NCBI GenBank assembly: GCA_013115135.1
Contig: JABANP010000246.1
Span: 1-64,000, forward strand
Direction of reading: 5' to 3'
DNA length: 64,000 nt
DNA from: Perkinsus olseni
Lineage: Eukaryota > Perkinsozoa > Perkinsida > Perkinsidae
Part shown: positions 9,092-19,810 of the stretch, one piece after another
How the letters are laid out: each line of letters opens with the position of its first letter
Position numbering within the stretch: the stretch's first letter is position 1
Position numbers and translations under genes: made by a program
The notes under the pieces: generated by a model
What the model saw: the letters and a program-made list of their open reading frames with translations, nothing else
What the model was told of the DNA's origin: nothing
The model's database searches: none

Positions 9092-12000
9092 GTTCGGGCG
9101 AGATTCCCAGGCTGTTTGGATCCCCGTATCCCAGAGAGAGCTCAGCGGGTTTGTCGACATATCGAGCAGCAAGCGCAGACATACGATCTGGATGTAGTCA
9201 GGGCGTTTTGGCCGAATAATTTTCAGGCGTAAAATGGAGTCGTTTCGCGTCGTGTAACGCGTAGTGCGTATTGGGCTAGCGTTTCACACAATGGGGGTGC
9301 ATCTGCGATTCAGCCGGGATTTCCGTGGTGTGGTATGCAGCCTGTAGTAGAGAAATGCCGCGTGTAAGAATGCCACCGCTATGACACGTCGACCGAGGAC
9401 GGCGGAGTGGCCTCTTCTTTTGCATAATGCCCGCATTGTTGTACTGTGGCATAGTTGCCTCATATTTGCTTATCTTGTCTTCTCCGTCACCCGGAATAAT
9501 CGTTTTTTATGGACGCTATTGATATGCAATTCAAAGATACATCATTGACCTCTTCATGTTTTGCTCACAGGTTGTAACGCTGCAGGAGGCATGGACAGGT
9601 CGACAGTCTGCTGTAGCCAGCATGATCAATACCCTCTTCTGCGGACGCTTCTTTGCTAGAGGGCAGCTCATAAGATACGTTCAGAATCGTAAGAAGGTGC
9701 TCCTGTCCTTTGTTTCGATTTCCTAACGGAATGGTCCTTCTGGATAGTATCGATCTTAGAGCGCATAAACGATTTTTTGAATTTCGTGAACCACCCCTTG
9801 AATTTGTTATTATTTCATCGTGAGTACTGGCTGGGCGTTGGCTGGTAGCGGTGTTGTCTTGCAGGGACGCAGCTGAAGTACGCCACCAAAGCGTTTGGAA
9901 CGTACCTATGCGAGTGCTCAGCGCCGACTAAATTCCTGGACTCAGGATTAGTAATAATGTCAAGATGGCCGATACTCATGGAGAAGTAATATCTATGTGT
10001 GTGATTAGTCTAGTGGTATTAGTGTCAGCCTTCGTAGTGAGAGGTTGCTGGTTCGATTCTTTGCGAAGTTATTTCATCCAGGTTTTCCCGATTCACTGTT
10101 GCGACTGGTGAGGATGCCCTAGCATCCAAGGGGGCTCTCGGAGTTGTTCTTGACCGCGGAAAAGATGTACTACAGAGAGGGCTGAACCGGGATAGCAATC
10201 TTTCGGGTCAAGCGAACGAATGATTTTACACATCGTCATACCGTAATTCTCTCAACTCTCCCACATGTCGCTCCCCACCATTTTGCGAAATCGATCTGAA
10301 AAGTCTGAATTGAAAATCTGAAGATTGTATTCGTAGTGATTGCTGACACGAAGGAAAATCCGGAAAATTCATTTTCGACTGCTTTTTCAGGGGCTAATGA
10401 TTGATACTGTTCATGCGCAGGTAATCATCGTAGTAACCACCCATCTTGATGCTGGTCACGATCCCGATGTCAAATTGGCTCAGCTGGTAGTGATAGATGA
10501 AGCAACGATTATGGGTGAATTCTCCCTATTTCGGACAATTTCCCTCAGAAAGTTGTTGTCGACGTTGTCGCCTACCTCGAGAGAGAGTGTTCCTCGAGAG
10601 GCCTTCGTGTGGCAGCGGCGGCTATGACTGGCGACTGGAACATCGATGGCACCGGCAGGGACTCCGGGGCGAGCGCTAAAGTAATAGAGTAGAAGATAAT
10701 TAGCTAAGTTATGGCGGACAGTGACGAAAGATTCCTGTTCGAGCCATTTTGCTGTTATTTTGACCGCTCTCTTGAGAATGGAGTGGTATCAGAGACCTCG
10801 GAAGCCTGCCGAACTTGCGCTTCCGAAACGCCTTGTTAACACCTCAATACCGAGAAGGTGAACGATCTGACGGGAGGGAATAATCATTTCTCGACTTTCT
10901 TGCGCGCCGAGCTAGTCTCGATCAGTTGCGAGCACACAGTGATCGGAATGATTCGGAGGTTGAATTGAGAAGGGTTGGCCGATTCGTCAAGAACGCTCGG
11001 AAAACTACAGATCTATTCAAAGCTGGCTAGAGCTAACTTGAAGCCTCCTTTGTCCGTACTGTATGCGAGAGCGTACTAGCAGTAGTGAATTGGAGATAGT
11101 GTTTTACTATCAGCCTGCGTCAGGTCCTGCCGAAGTCGCCGTCATCATCGCCGTCTCGAACGGTGTGTACCACCTCAAGATCTTCCGATGAGGAGACGAG
11201 TCCGACTGCCCAGTCGAGCGCGACTGTTTACGCCCGAGTCCGGGACTTTCTGGGAAAAGCGGGGTTCCAGGATGTGTGGCAAATGCATGCGGACAAGGAA
11301 AGCTTGCCGAGAGCCCCGAGTTATGAAGGAGACTGGGGTGATCTCAGTGATGAGGGTCTGGTCACGTATGGCGTTACAAGTGACCAGGTAATAATTTCGT
11401 GGCGCGCGACAGATCTGTTAGAGTTGGCTCAGGATGTTCCCTCCTGTCCCAAGCGTTTGGACTACCTCTGGGTTAAGAGTGGAGTCACGAATCCGGCGGA
11501 GGAAGGTGAGTGACGATGTTTTGGGAAAGTTTTGGTATTCCCGAGTGTGCATTTAGGCGTAGCGGCTGCTGGCAATCGTCCGACTGCTGAGAGTAGCCTA
11601 AGTTCTACCAGCGCTAGCAGCAGCTCAAGCGCGCAAGAGGTGATACTCAAGGCTGGGTCGCTCGAAGCCCTTCTCGATGGTTATGAGCTTTCAAAAATTT
11701 GGTATAGTGGTCGTTGAGAAGACTAGCTCGGGCGCGCGCTGGAGCATGAAAATATCGGTTTTTGTTCCGGCGTTTCGGGAGGGGCATAGCCACGTTCATA
11801 GTCCATGATCATTGACTATGCATCATGGCCAGGGATGCCTCCTATGAATCCTGGAGATCTCCCTCAGCGTGAAACGATTGTTGATGATTCGGAAATGATG
11901 TGATTGGACTTCCCCTGGGGGAGTGTTTAGAGTCTTTTTCAGGTCATGATGGTCACCATAGCGCCCGCCCAGCTGTGGCGAGCAGATGTGCCTTTGAGGA

Positions 12001-12323
12001 GCGCCTGTGCTAAGGCCATGCTCAGTGGAGACAAGAAGGAGGAACGAGGACTAAGGAGGCAGATCAATAGTCACAATACGTAGTGCTCTCGGCTTTCCAT
12101 CGCGAGGTCCTGGGTTCTATCCCTGCTTCCTTCATTTCAGTAACCGTACTTCCGACCATGCCTCCTTAGTGGGTCGTGTTCGCCTGCTGAGCTCAGAAGC
12201 TCCCGTGTCTCCCGAGAACAATCGGCAGGCCAAGGAAGAGCTTGAACGCTCGTCCCAGGTGGCCGGAAGCGCCGAGCTTGCCGATGTTGACAGTAGTGAA
12301 ATACTCGTCGACGTGAGCAAGTA
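9092..12323 (+). CDS. EEP-family enzyme (neutral sphingomyelinase-like), multi-exon, 5' end missing
   Basis: Endonuclease/exonuclease/phosphatase-fold metal-dependent phosphodiesterase. Exons joined by frame: 9092-9193, 9571-9688, 9865-9985, 10082-10166, 10421-10486, 10549-10680, 11124-11387, 11433-11505, 11557-11701, 12141-12323. The motifs appear in the family order: VVTLQEAW (metal-binding Glu), DSGLVIMSRWPI, ASKGALGVVL, TTHLDAG, GDWNID (catalytic Asp and Asn), RLDYLWVK and the final SDHASL (catalytic Asp-His). The GVVL..TTHLDAG pattern resembles neutral sphingomyelinases more than DNA repair nucleases, but the substrate is inference. A low-complexity Ser-rich insert (S-T-S-A-S repeats) lies before the last motif. 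The C-terminus after SDH is about 55 residues, polar, ending DVSK. The initiator exon upstream of 9092 was not found. Introns carry a sense tRNA-like body (9986-10081), an introner (11388-11432) and a second tRNA-like stretch (in 11702-12140). Confidence 0.85.
9986..10081 (+). repeat. 96-nt intron consisting of a nearly whole tRNA-like sequence, sense
   Basis: Donor GTAATATC, acceptor TTTCATCCAG. Splicing joins LME-K-FSRFTV in frame, as the EEP family requires. Between them, about 9999-10068 reads like a tRNA body: a D-arm/A-box GATTAGTCTAGTGGTATTAG, a central hairpin-like CAGCCTTCGTAGTGAG, and a T-arm/B-box GGTTGCTGGTTCGATTC. The acceptor stem pairing is poor, so it is more likely a tRNA-derived element than a functional gene. 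Confidence 0.75.
11388..11432 (+). repeat. 45-nt introner in the EEP gene
   Basis: The intron begins GTAATAATTTCGTGGCGCG and ends GAGTTGGCTCAG. Removing it joins TYGVTSDQ to DVPSCPKRLDYLWVK, both needed by the EEP fold. This is the cleanest proof in the window that the AATTTCGTGGCGCGC element is a spliced unit carrying its own donor. Confidence 0.8.
12063..12125 (+). repeat. tRNA-like 3' half inside the last EEP intron, sense
   Basis: CACAATACGTAGTGCTCTC, then GGCTTTCCATCGCGAGGTCC and TGGGTTCTATCCCTGC: an anticodon-arm-like piece followed by a T-arm/B box, 15 nt upstream of the acceptor TTCATTTCAG at 12140. The host intron is 11702-12140. Confidence 0.6.
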
Positions 12324-13584
12324 GACGGTATGTATGCTTCGCTCGTTTTTCGCGCGCCACGAAATTGTTTGTGCTGGCCTGTTTCTGTAGTAATTTTGAG
12401 GATTAGCGAAATGATGGAGACATTCTCGCTACGCCCAGCGAGAAGGCGCTATTAATTTTACCCCAACTTCAATCATTCAGCTGTGTAATTGGTACTCCTC
12501 ATAGTGTTAATGAAATACTATCGCTACCGTGTAACTGTAAGACATTTGACCGACTTGCTTACTGAGTAGTTAATAGAACGCCGGCATTGACGGCATTCGT
12601 GGTGGCGATCATACCCAGTTGGATCGGCGTGAGCGAAATTACCACGGAGAGTCTATGAGTGCGCAAGAGGGGCTTGCGTGCGCCAAAGATTACAAGAGAG
12701 TCGCGGTAGTTGAACAAAGTTCTATGCTTGAGCTAGCAATATATACAGCCATGAGGTTATGGCTGGAATGATGGGGATGGCATCCCCGGGATGCGAGCTC
12801 GACCCAGCCCCCCACTTCCTGGATGTGAACTTCACATCCATCTTCATATCACATTGTGAAGGTAGGATACGACTCGTATCCTCGTATCATACGAGAGACT
12901 GCTGACTCGACCCAGACCGGGTATGGAGTCGGGCAACTCTCACGTCCCACTGAACCGTGGTGACTTCCAAAAGAAACACAAGCTACTGCCTGGTTGCTGG
13001 CTCTGACACTGATGAAGGCCGAAGAGGTCAGAGCAGAGCCATTGAGTGGCTGAGTCTGGTGAGACTCAACGGTGAGTCTCACCGTTCACACTCCCAACCT
13101 CTGCATCATGGGGATTTCGCGGCGCGTGTTCGTGAATGTGCGGGAGGAGAGATTTCCTTGCTGAAGGCTCGGATGGCTGTCGTTAATGTGGCCTCGAACT
13201 ACCGTTGGTTCTTCGAAAGAATCCCAGAAAAAGGCTTCATAAGGAGTATGATCAGGCGTCCCACAGTGTGACGCCTGTTCAGTTTGGCTCACACTTGACA
13301 CACTTTGTGTAACTCACACTTGCGCATGCTTACACGTGACGCGGCATCCAACGGGTCTTTGGCTACCGAGAGAACGGAGGCGAAGGGCGAGCACAGTTGT
13401 GACGTGTATTTTGCGTAGCAGTCGAAAATGTCGTCGTTCAACCCTAATAAACAGTGGTCGAAAGCCGACGAATTGCGGCGGAAAGGAAAGGCGTGAAAAC
13501 GCGCTATTTTTCCGCACTATTTTTCTTGCAAATTTCCTTCCGGAAATTTCCGGAATGAAAATTAGCATGACCTTTATGCCAACA
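12324..13584. other. Non-coding region with hairpins and a duplicated block
   Basis: An introner core in reverse orientation (GCGCGCCACGAAATTG) lies at about 12350, outside any recognised exon. 12424-12525 is nearly repeated at 18937-19056. Perfect hairpins: 12773-12787, 12821-12839, 12864-12882, 13068-13086. The open frames at 12957-13271 (plus) and 13086-13301 (minus) overlap each other and have no recognisable features. Confidence 0.5.
12424..12525 (+). repeat. Duplicated block, copy 1
   Basis: Shares CGAGAAGGCGCTATTAAT.TTACCCCAACTTCAATCATTCAGCT and the ending ATACTATCGCTAC with 18937-19056. Each copy lies on the 3' side of a minus-strand member of the secreted family (13.6 and 19.8 kb), so the repeat may be part of a larger decayed segmental duplication. 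Confidence 0.7.
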
Positions 13585-13956
13585 CTAAGTGTCGGCGAGA
13601 ACAGACGATTGGTGGTCGTAAAGTAGCTCGACACGTTTGGACTCAGATGACTCCACCGTCATGATGAACTGGTAGGGGTAATTGGGCAAAGCCTTGACCG
13701 ACACTTGACCATCGTTAGTGATGATGATATCCTCTCTGGTTGTGAGAACACCGTCATCCATGCCGGGGAGGGTCAGGCCGAAGATCTCCATGGACTTCGA
13801 AACGCCGCACGGAGCAGGGTTGCCGTGGCCGTCCTTCAAGTCTGGATTGCAGTAGTCCTCAGTGGTAACGCGCATGCGCATGTTGCCCGCTTGTGGGGGA
13901 GCGTCATGGGCAGCCAGCAGAGTAATGACGGTGAAGGTTGAAAGTTTAGGGAGCAT
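13585..13956 (-). pseudogene. Truncated copy of the secreted-protein family
   Basis: Matches the first about 130 residues of the gene at 19811-21481 almost word for word: signal peptide ending LLAAHDAPPQ, then GNMRM, YCNPDLKDG, GNPAPCGVSKSME, LPGMDDGVLTTREDI and YDHQSSV, then LADT and a stop. The full paralogues run to about 550 residues. Downstream DNA shows no further homology in any frame, so this is a 5' fragment. It may still be expressed as a short secreted protein. A longer in-frame start exists at 13995. Confidence 0.75.
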
Positions 13957-15310
13957 CAGCAAGGAAGCCAACTGGAGAACTGAAACAAGATACATAAGAA
14001 GACTGCCAAAGCTTAAAGTAAGGCGCGGTCTCCCTGCGCTACGAAACTTTCGTAACGAAAGCCAAGTCTGTGGTCACTATCATGAGGGTCATCCTGGGCC
14101 GTGATTCAAAGATGGTCACGCTCGTTACGGTTAGGGTTAAGAGAGGGCGAATGAGCATCGTTCCAACTAGGAACTTCTCACTAGGAACTTCCTACTAGGA
14201 AGGACGACCGTCACGCTGTCTAATGAGACAAGGCTTGTCGCATCAGACGAAGTGGTCCCAAGTAGAAGAGTTATGATTTGAAGGATAGAATGCAATCTGC
14301 GCTCAGTGCCGTAAATCAATGTGGTGTACGTCCTGAGCGTAAGACTGTACAAGCGGTTACATGAGTTTACACCACACTTGACTCGCTATTTATCCCACTG
14401 TCGATCAATAGGCGCTGATCGCTTCTTGTTCATGCGTGCACTACTGATTCCCCTTGACGGGGTGGCGCCAGCCGAGGGATACACCTAACTCTTCTCATTC
14501 TGAGTTGCAGAACGAGTACCCTTCTGACGGGGTTCGGAAATAACTTAGCCGGGAGTTGTCCGAGAGTTGAACCCGTTAGCCGACAAGGATAGGGATATAC
14601 TGCGCTAGAGAGCGATTCCGTCTCATGCTGAGTCAGTACGAAAATTTACCACTTTTGGCGACTCGGCGAGAATCGCCAGGCGAGATACTATCACACTTTC
14701 GCGCTGAGAGCCACACTGAGCTTGTCGGATGGAGTTATGATAATGGACTGCAGGACAATCCCTGCACGAGCTCGTGGGGGTATTTATGACCTCACGTCAC
14801 ATATCACTGATCATACCATCACATATCATATCATCTTCCCTTTTCTACTGATTGTGCATACGTGCGAAGATAGATCCTGGGTTACAGTCGGCGAGGTGTT
14901 GCGAATCGACGTCTGGAGGAGGCACTCCTGCCTGGCGGTCCCCTCTAAGAGCACTTCCTCGGGAAGGGGCGAGTAGACTCGGAAAATCTGGCTTCAAAAA
15001 TTTACATCGCACCTCAGATCAGAGAGCCCCACACTGACTGAGTATCGAACGACGCGCCGGTGACGTCCAATATCGCGCACGCACGCTCATGGCTGCCTCC
15101 TGAAGTAGATAGAGCCTTTCTCAGCGAGGGTCTGCATGACTCCTCAAGCTTTGTTTAGAACTCGAAGGGTATTTGTTCGGCTATGCATACAAGCGTATGG
15201 TTTGCTGGGCCTTAGTCTATGGAGCCTCGTCCATTCTTGTCTTTGGAGTCATCCTGCAGTATGAAAGATTGCCACGAGGTTGGAAGTTCCAACTTGGAAC
15301 GTGACATGCT

Positions 15311-15452
15311 GTTACTCATTATGCGCCGATCGTCTTGTGCATGCGTGCATAGCCTATTCCCCTCGAGAGACTAAGCTTAGAAGCAGAAAGTAGAAGACTT
15401 TATACTCCTTCTCGCCTTGCGTTGACTATGAGCAACAACGGAGAAGCAACAG
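15311..15452 (+). repeat. 142-bp leader-like repeat, copy 1
   Basis: From GTTACTCATTATGCGCCGATC through TTGTGCATGCGTGCATAG to AGCAACAACGGAGAAGCAAC; differs from 17035-17176 at only a few positions. A diverged third copy is at 23580-23710, which keeps both ends (GTTACTCATTA and AACAACGGAGAAGCAAC). It contains the GCATGCGTGC motif that recurs across the window. Confidence 0.8.
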
Positions 15453-16279
15453 CTCCGCCGTTGGAAAGAATGGTGGGGTGGATGGAAAAATGGGAAAATA
15501 TAGAAAAATACGGCAACAATGGAAAAATATGGAATAATTTTTCGCGCTTCGCGCGTTAATCTTGAATCCATCAGGTTTGCGAGAGTGTAAAGGAAAGCTG
15601 AATTTGCGAGACGTGCCCACAAATCTAATTCACCCTATGAGTCTCACAGTAATCGCTGAGCGCCGCTCAGTGAGCGGTTCTCGTGGAATGCATTCATGTC
15701 CTCGGAGAGCCACCTCGTACATGATTTGACCTGGAAGTCCGCCGTTCTAATCTTGCGCTCTTGTGAAATGCCACAGTCCAAGTATTGGAAACTTTGCTAG
15801 ATCTTGCAAGAACGCAAGATCGAAATGTCGTTTCTTGGTGGACGGTGCCCACTGGGCACTGGACTAGCTGGCTCATCTACTCCTGTCTTTCGGCTCTCCA
15901 TTGTGGGAATGTGTGAACGAAAGAGAGGAAAGGTCAACTCAGAACTCATTGCCCAGCTTGTCGGATCTCTGGGGGAAGAGCAGCCGTTGGAGTTGAGAAT
16001 GCGTTTTTTGAAGTAGCGCCCGCCCAGGGTCGGCGCGTTGCGTTGCAAACCGCAGTCTATCCCCCGATTTGCGACACCAGTGGCGAAAATTGTACTGCAA
16101 AGCCTCCGGTTCCCACGCTTTGGCTTACGGGTGGGCCGAAAAACGGTTCTTTGGGTGGATTTCGTGTGGTTTCACGTTTTTTTGCTATTTTTCCATATTT
16201 TTCCACTATTTTGTTGCGGCAGGAAATTTTCCGCGATTGGGAAAATAGAATTGCTGCCATTTTGGAGCACCCTGAACAG

Positions 16280-16900
16280 CTGGTGCCCAGACCCCCACGT
16301 GAACCTCCTGAGACCTCTACAACCTCACCTACGCCTCTCGAGGAGCTCATCAAATATCTGGAATGCCCAAACTTCGACTACCTCCACAACGAGAACATCA
16401 CCAATGACAACAACTGGACCCCAGACACACAGCGACCCTACTAAGACTCCAACAAGCCCTCTAAACTACTTACAAGTCTACACCGACGACGACCTCAACT
16501 AAATCACCGACGTCAACATCTCTGACAACACCAAACGACCTACAGCAACAACTGATGCCTACACCACCAACCGCCCTACTTGGACCTACCAGCTCCACTA
16601 CCTCTATCTACCCTATCTCAGAAGCCTCAACTCTCTACAACTCACCAACCTCAACGCCCTCTCTGAAGGACAATCTACTCATCTGAACGCCCTCTCTGAA
16701 GGACACTCACGTGAACTCACTTCACACAATCACCTCATCAAGCTTGAAAACGGCTACTCATAAACCGCCTGACGAGCTTCAACCCCTAACCCTTAACCTT
16801 CAATCTTCAACCCTCACTAACAGTCTACCCAACTACAACTCTACCTCTACTACTGCCTACTTTAACTCCAACGTCGCATATGTGATATATACTGTCTGGA
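16280..16900 (+). other. G-poor, C/A/T-only-biased tract
   Basis: About 600 bp where G is rare on the plus strand while C and A are abundant, in sharp contrast to flanks. Contains a short direct repeat (GCCCTCTCTGAAGGACA, twice at about 16655-16710). Frames are open for up to 135 codons but give only Thr/Ser/Asn/Leu-rich text with no domain. I interpret it as low-complexity DNA, not a gene. Confidence 0.5.
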
Positions 16901-17034
16901 CCACAGCGTATGTCTCAAGCTATCTCAATGGATCCGGAACAACGCCTTACTACGGAGGGGGGAATCCCTCATCACCCTTTACTTCTCTCCTTTTTCATCT
17001 CAACATCTCATACTTCTCTACTCGGAGGGGAAAG

Positions 17035-17176
17035 TGTTACTCATTATGCGCCGATCGTCTTGTGCATGCGTGCATAGCTTATTCCCCTCGAGAGACTAAG
17101 CTTAGAAGCAGAAAGTAGAAGACGTTATACTCCTTCTCGCCTTGCGTTGACTATGAGCAACAACGGAGAAGCAACA
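17035..17176 (+). repeat. 142-bp leader-like repeat, copy 2
   Basis: Near-identical to 15311-15452. After the shared GAGAAGCAACA the two copies diverge: copy 1 continues into a roughly 180-bp segment before TGCCCAC, copy 2 reaches TGCCCAC at once, which could mean an insertion in copy 1. Confidence 0.8.
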
Positions 17177-18660
17177 CATGCCCACAGCCTCTCCTCCCAA
17201 TCGCGTGGTCCAGATCCCCTGGCAGCAATTTCTACTCGCCAACGTGGGGATCTGGATCCTCGACGCCCCCCTCCCCACTGACCATAGAAGTCCCCCACTG
17301 TACGGTAGCGCCGAAAATGAGCAGTTTGGTAGGCCCTTCCTCAATGAGAAGGTGAGCTTTTCTCGAGAAAGTTTAGCGCTGGCTAGAGAGAGTTGAGCGG
17401 TCTGCCGAAGTAGGTGTCGTTCTTGTGTCGGTGAATCATATTACTGTCCTTGATTTCCTAACGGTCATAGGTGCCACCTATTAGGTGGTGCTTTCCATTT
17501 CACTGTCTGAAATCACCTCGTTGTCGTTTCGATAGAGCGAAGCGTTGCATGCATGTCAGTTCACAGGTCATTGTCGTCAGCCAACACGTCCTCTGCCGCC
17601 GCTCTCTCGTCGGAGTAACTCTCACAGACAGCTCGGCACACCAAGGAGGTCCGAGGGGCCGTCGGAGAATCGATCCAACTACGGCAAATAATGGGAGAAG
17701 CAGGAAAAAAGATATTCCTTTTTGGAGAGTTGAAGGTTACTCGAGCCAAGCTGAACAAAAGTCATGCCGAGCTGCAGAGTGCATTGGTTAGCATGGATAG
17801 GCTAGTAGGTGAATTCCTACAGATGGTGAGCATCTCCAGAGTATCCAGATCTCCTGCTCGAGTGTCTGGTGTATGCTCTCAACTCTCGTCCGCTGGGACG
17901 AGCGGTTGAGATTGGGGATGTATGGTGAAGCAGCCCAAGATTACGCTTGGCTCCAACTTGAAATCTTACAAAACGTAAGGTTAGTCGCCTTACACTCAAG
18001 GCTGGGGGGCCCGTAAAACGTTCTTAGATGTTCTTCAAGCCACTAAGGCGTGCAACGTTGATAGGAACTTTCTGTTAGGAAGGCAAAGAGCAGCCGAACG
18101 CTGTGATGTGCCTGGTCCTTAACCGGCCATATCCACAGAAGTCAGGACACTCGGGGACAGCCTCCCCGAGCCTCGCGCGGAGGAACAGAACGTGACAACT
18201 CGCGCGCCAAGTGCTTACGATAACGAAACGCTCGTTCCGGCGATGCAAGCTATCGCCAGTGACGTCTTCTCTGGAACGGGCGCTCGGCGCTCGCTCCCCC
18301 CATCCCGCACACAACCGGGATACTTCTCTCCGCACGTCCTCGTTTCGCTCGACGACTCTCCCAGAAACTGCCAACCTGCAGCCGGCACCGCTGGTCAGCA
18401 GCAGGGAGCTGTGATCTGTCGAGTACTCGAAGGGGCCACCGCGTAGCATGTGGCGCGCGCAGACTATTGGGATAACTTCGCCAGAGCGAGTCTCTATTTC
18501 GAGATCGCTGTGAACTTCTTGGCCATTGGGGACAAATCAATATTCGACATCACATAGCTCCCCCAAGCTTAGCAACTCATCGGACTAGCGCCGCCTTTCG
18601 CGCAGCGAGCTGCTCGACGCGTTCTCTTAGCTGCTCACCTCAACGGAAGCTGGGAGTTCA

Positions 18661-18717
18661 AATCGTCAGGGTGGATGTCTGCCAGACTGTCTGGCCCAGA
18701 CATTCACCTTGACGATT
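18661..18717 (+). other. Long imperfect hairpin
   Basis: AATCGTCAGGGTGGATGTCTG pairs with the run ending CACCTTGACGATT, giving a stem of about 20 bp with two or three mismatches or wobbles, and the 15-nt centre (CCAGACTGTCTGG) can fold again. The size resembles a small-RNA precursor, but nothing else supports that reading. Confidence 0.45.
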
Positions 18718-18936
18718 GGACAGACCTTGCCTGGCCCAGTCAGCGTTCTGTGACATTGCCATCCGTTAGCCATCACCCACCGAGCATGGCCACCCGCTCG
18801 GGTCGTGGTCTGTCTGCCTTTCTCTCACCCATTGTTTGGGCAGTCTGTGATTTCGTTGTGGATTTTGAGGGTTCTAACGGTTGGAATCTAACCTCAAGAA
18901 TCGTCATTCCTAAGAGGCTAGTGAGCGAGTCCCATT

Positions 18937-19056
18937 CACGCTACGTCGAGCGAGAAGGCGCTATTAATCTTACCCCAACTTCAATCATTCAGCTATGTTA
19001 TCGACACTCTCATAGTGTTAAGTATCAGTAGTATCCTCATAGAGATACTATCGCTA
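18937..19056 (+). repeat. Duplicated block, copy 2
   Basis: Counterpart of 12424-12525; see that entry. This copy has an extra AGTATCAGTAGTATCC before the shared end. Confidence 0.7.
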
Positions 19057-19810
19057 CAGCGATTTTTTAGAGGTGGTCTACCGAGGGTTACTGACGGCTC
19101 AATCAGACGCAGATCCTCCTCTTTTTACTCATAGTCGACCTGACATATAATTTATAGCGCAGAATTTCACTTGTGGAGCTCTTTGAGAGATACAGCTGTG
19201 CTCTTGCACGTGAACTCATGCCATCTATCGCGAAAATCGCGACGGTGCCTGACCCTCGGACTTTAGACATCCTGAGTCAGGATTCCTGAGTCTCAGCCGG
19301 AGACTCTCCGAACCCAGGTAGAAGCTAAGGAACCCTCGGTGGGAATTCTCACTCTCGATGATAATTGTCTAGCCGGCTAGAGACTGTTGATCGACGATGG
19401 TGCCCGAACGGAAAGTCTGTCCCCAAGACCGTGCCCTGATCCAGAACGCAACTTCTGGGAGTATTAGCGGACCCAAACCAATGACATGATTAGAACTGTT
19501 AAAGACTTCTTCTTTCATTGACGGTTAACGACGACACGACGCAATCGGCTCGTGCGATGCTCCGAGCTGATTCGCAGCTTCCTTGGAAGCTGAACACTAT
19601 TCACATGGAACAAAGGTCAAGACATGAGGCTCCCGACGTTTTGGGGGGCGCCAATCGATCTGCGTCAACTACGCAGTAGTGACGCTTTCGAGATGTTCGA
19701 CTCAAAAAGCGAGCGTCCCTCGCTGAAGGACTAAATAAATGGTGGAACTCCAAAACTGAAGTTTTTTTACAACTTCAGTCTCTCAAAAGGCTGGTTGACG
19801 AGTAGACTCT

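Larger units (their letters stand above)
13957..19810. other. Long gene-poor stretch with duplications and skewed composition
   Basis: No coding region is supported. It holds two near-identical copies of a 142-bp block (15311-15452, 17035-17176), an exceptionally G-poor tract (about 16280-16900), a T/A-rich segment with repeated GGAAAAAT/TTTTTCCA (15480-15545 and 16170-16250), an imperfect 21-bp-stem hairpin (18661-18717) and copy 2 of the duplicated block (18937-19056). Repeated short units such as ACTAGGAACTTC occur at 14165-14205. Confidence 0.5.

Noticed and set aside
9999..10068. Functional tRNA gene nested in the EEP intron
   Set aside because: The acceptor-stem arms do not pair well and no terminator T-run follows; kept as tRNA-like. 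A covariance-model scan could overturn this.
16711..17118. 135-codon plus-strand open frame as a gene
   Set aside because: Its text is Ser/Thr/Asn-rich, arising from the G-poor tract; open frames there are expected from composition.
15311..17176. LTR retrotransposon with two 142-bp LTRs
   Set aside because: The DNA between has no reverse transcriptase, integrase or gag-like frames, no TG...CA ends and no target duplication.
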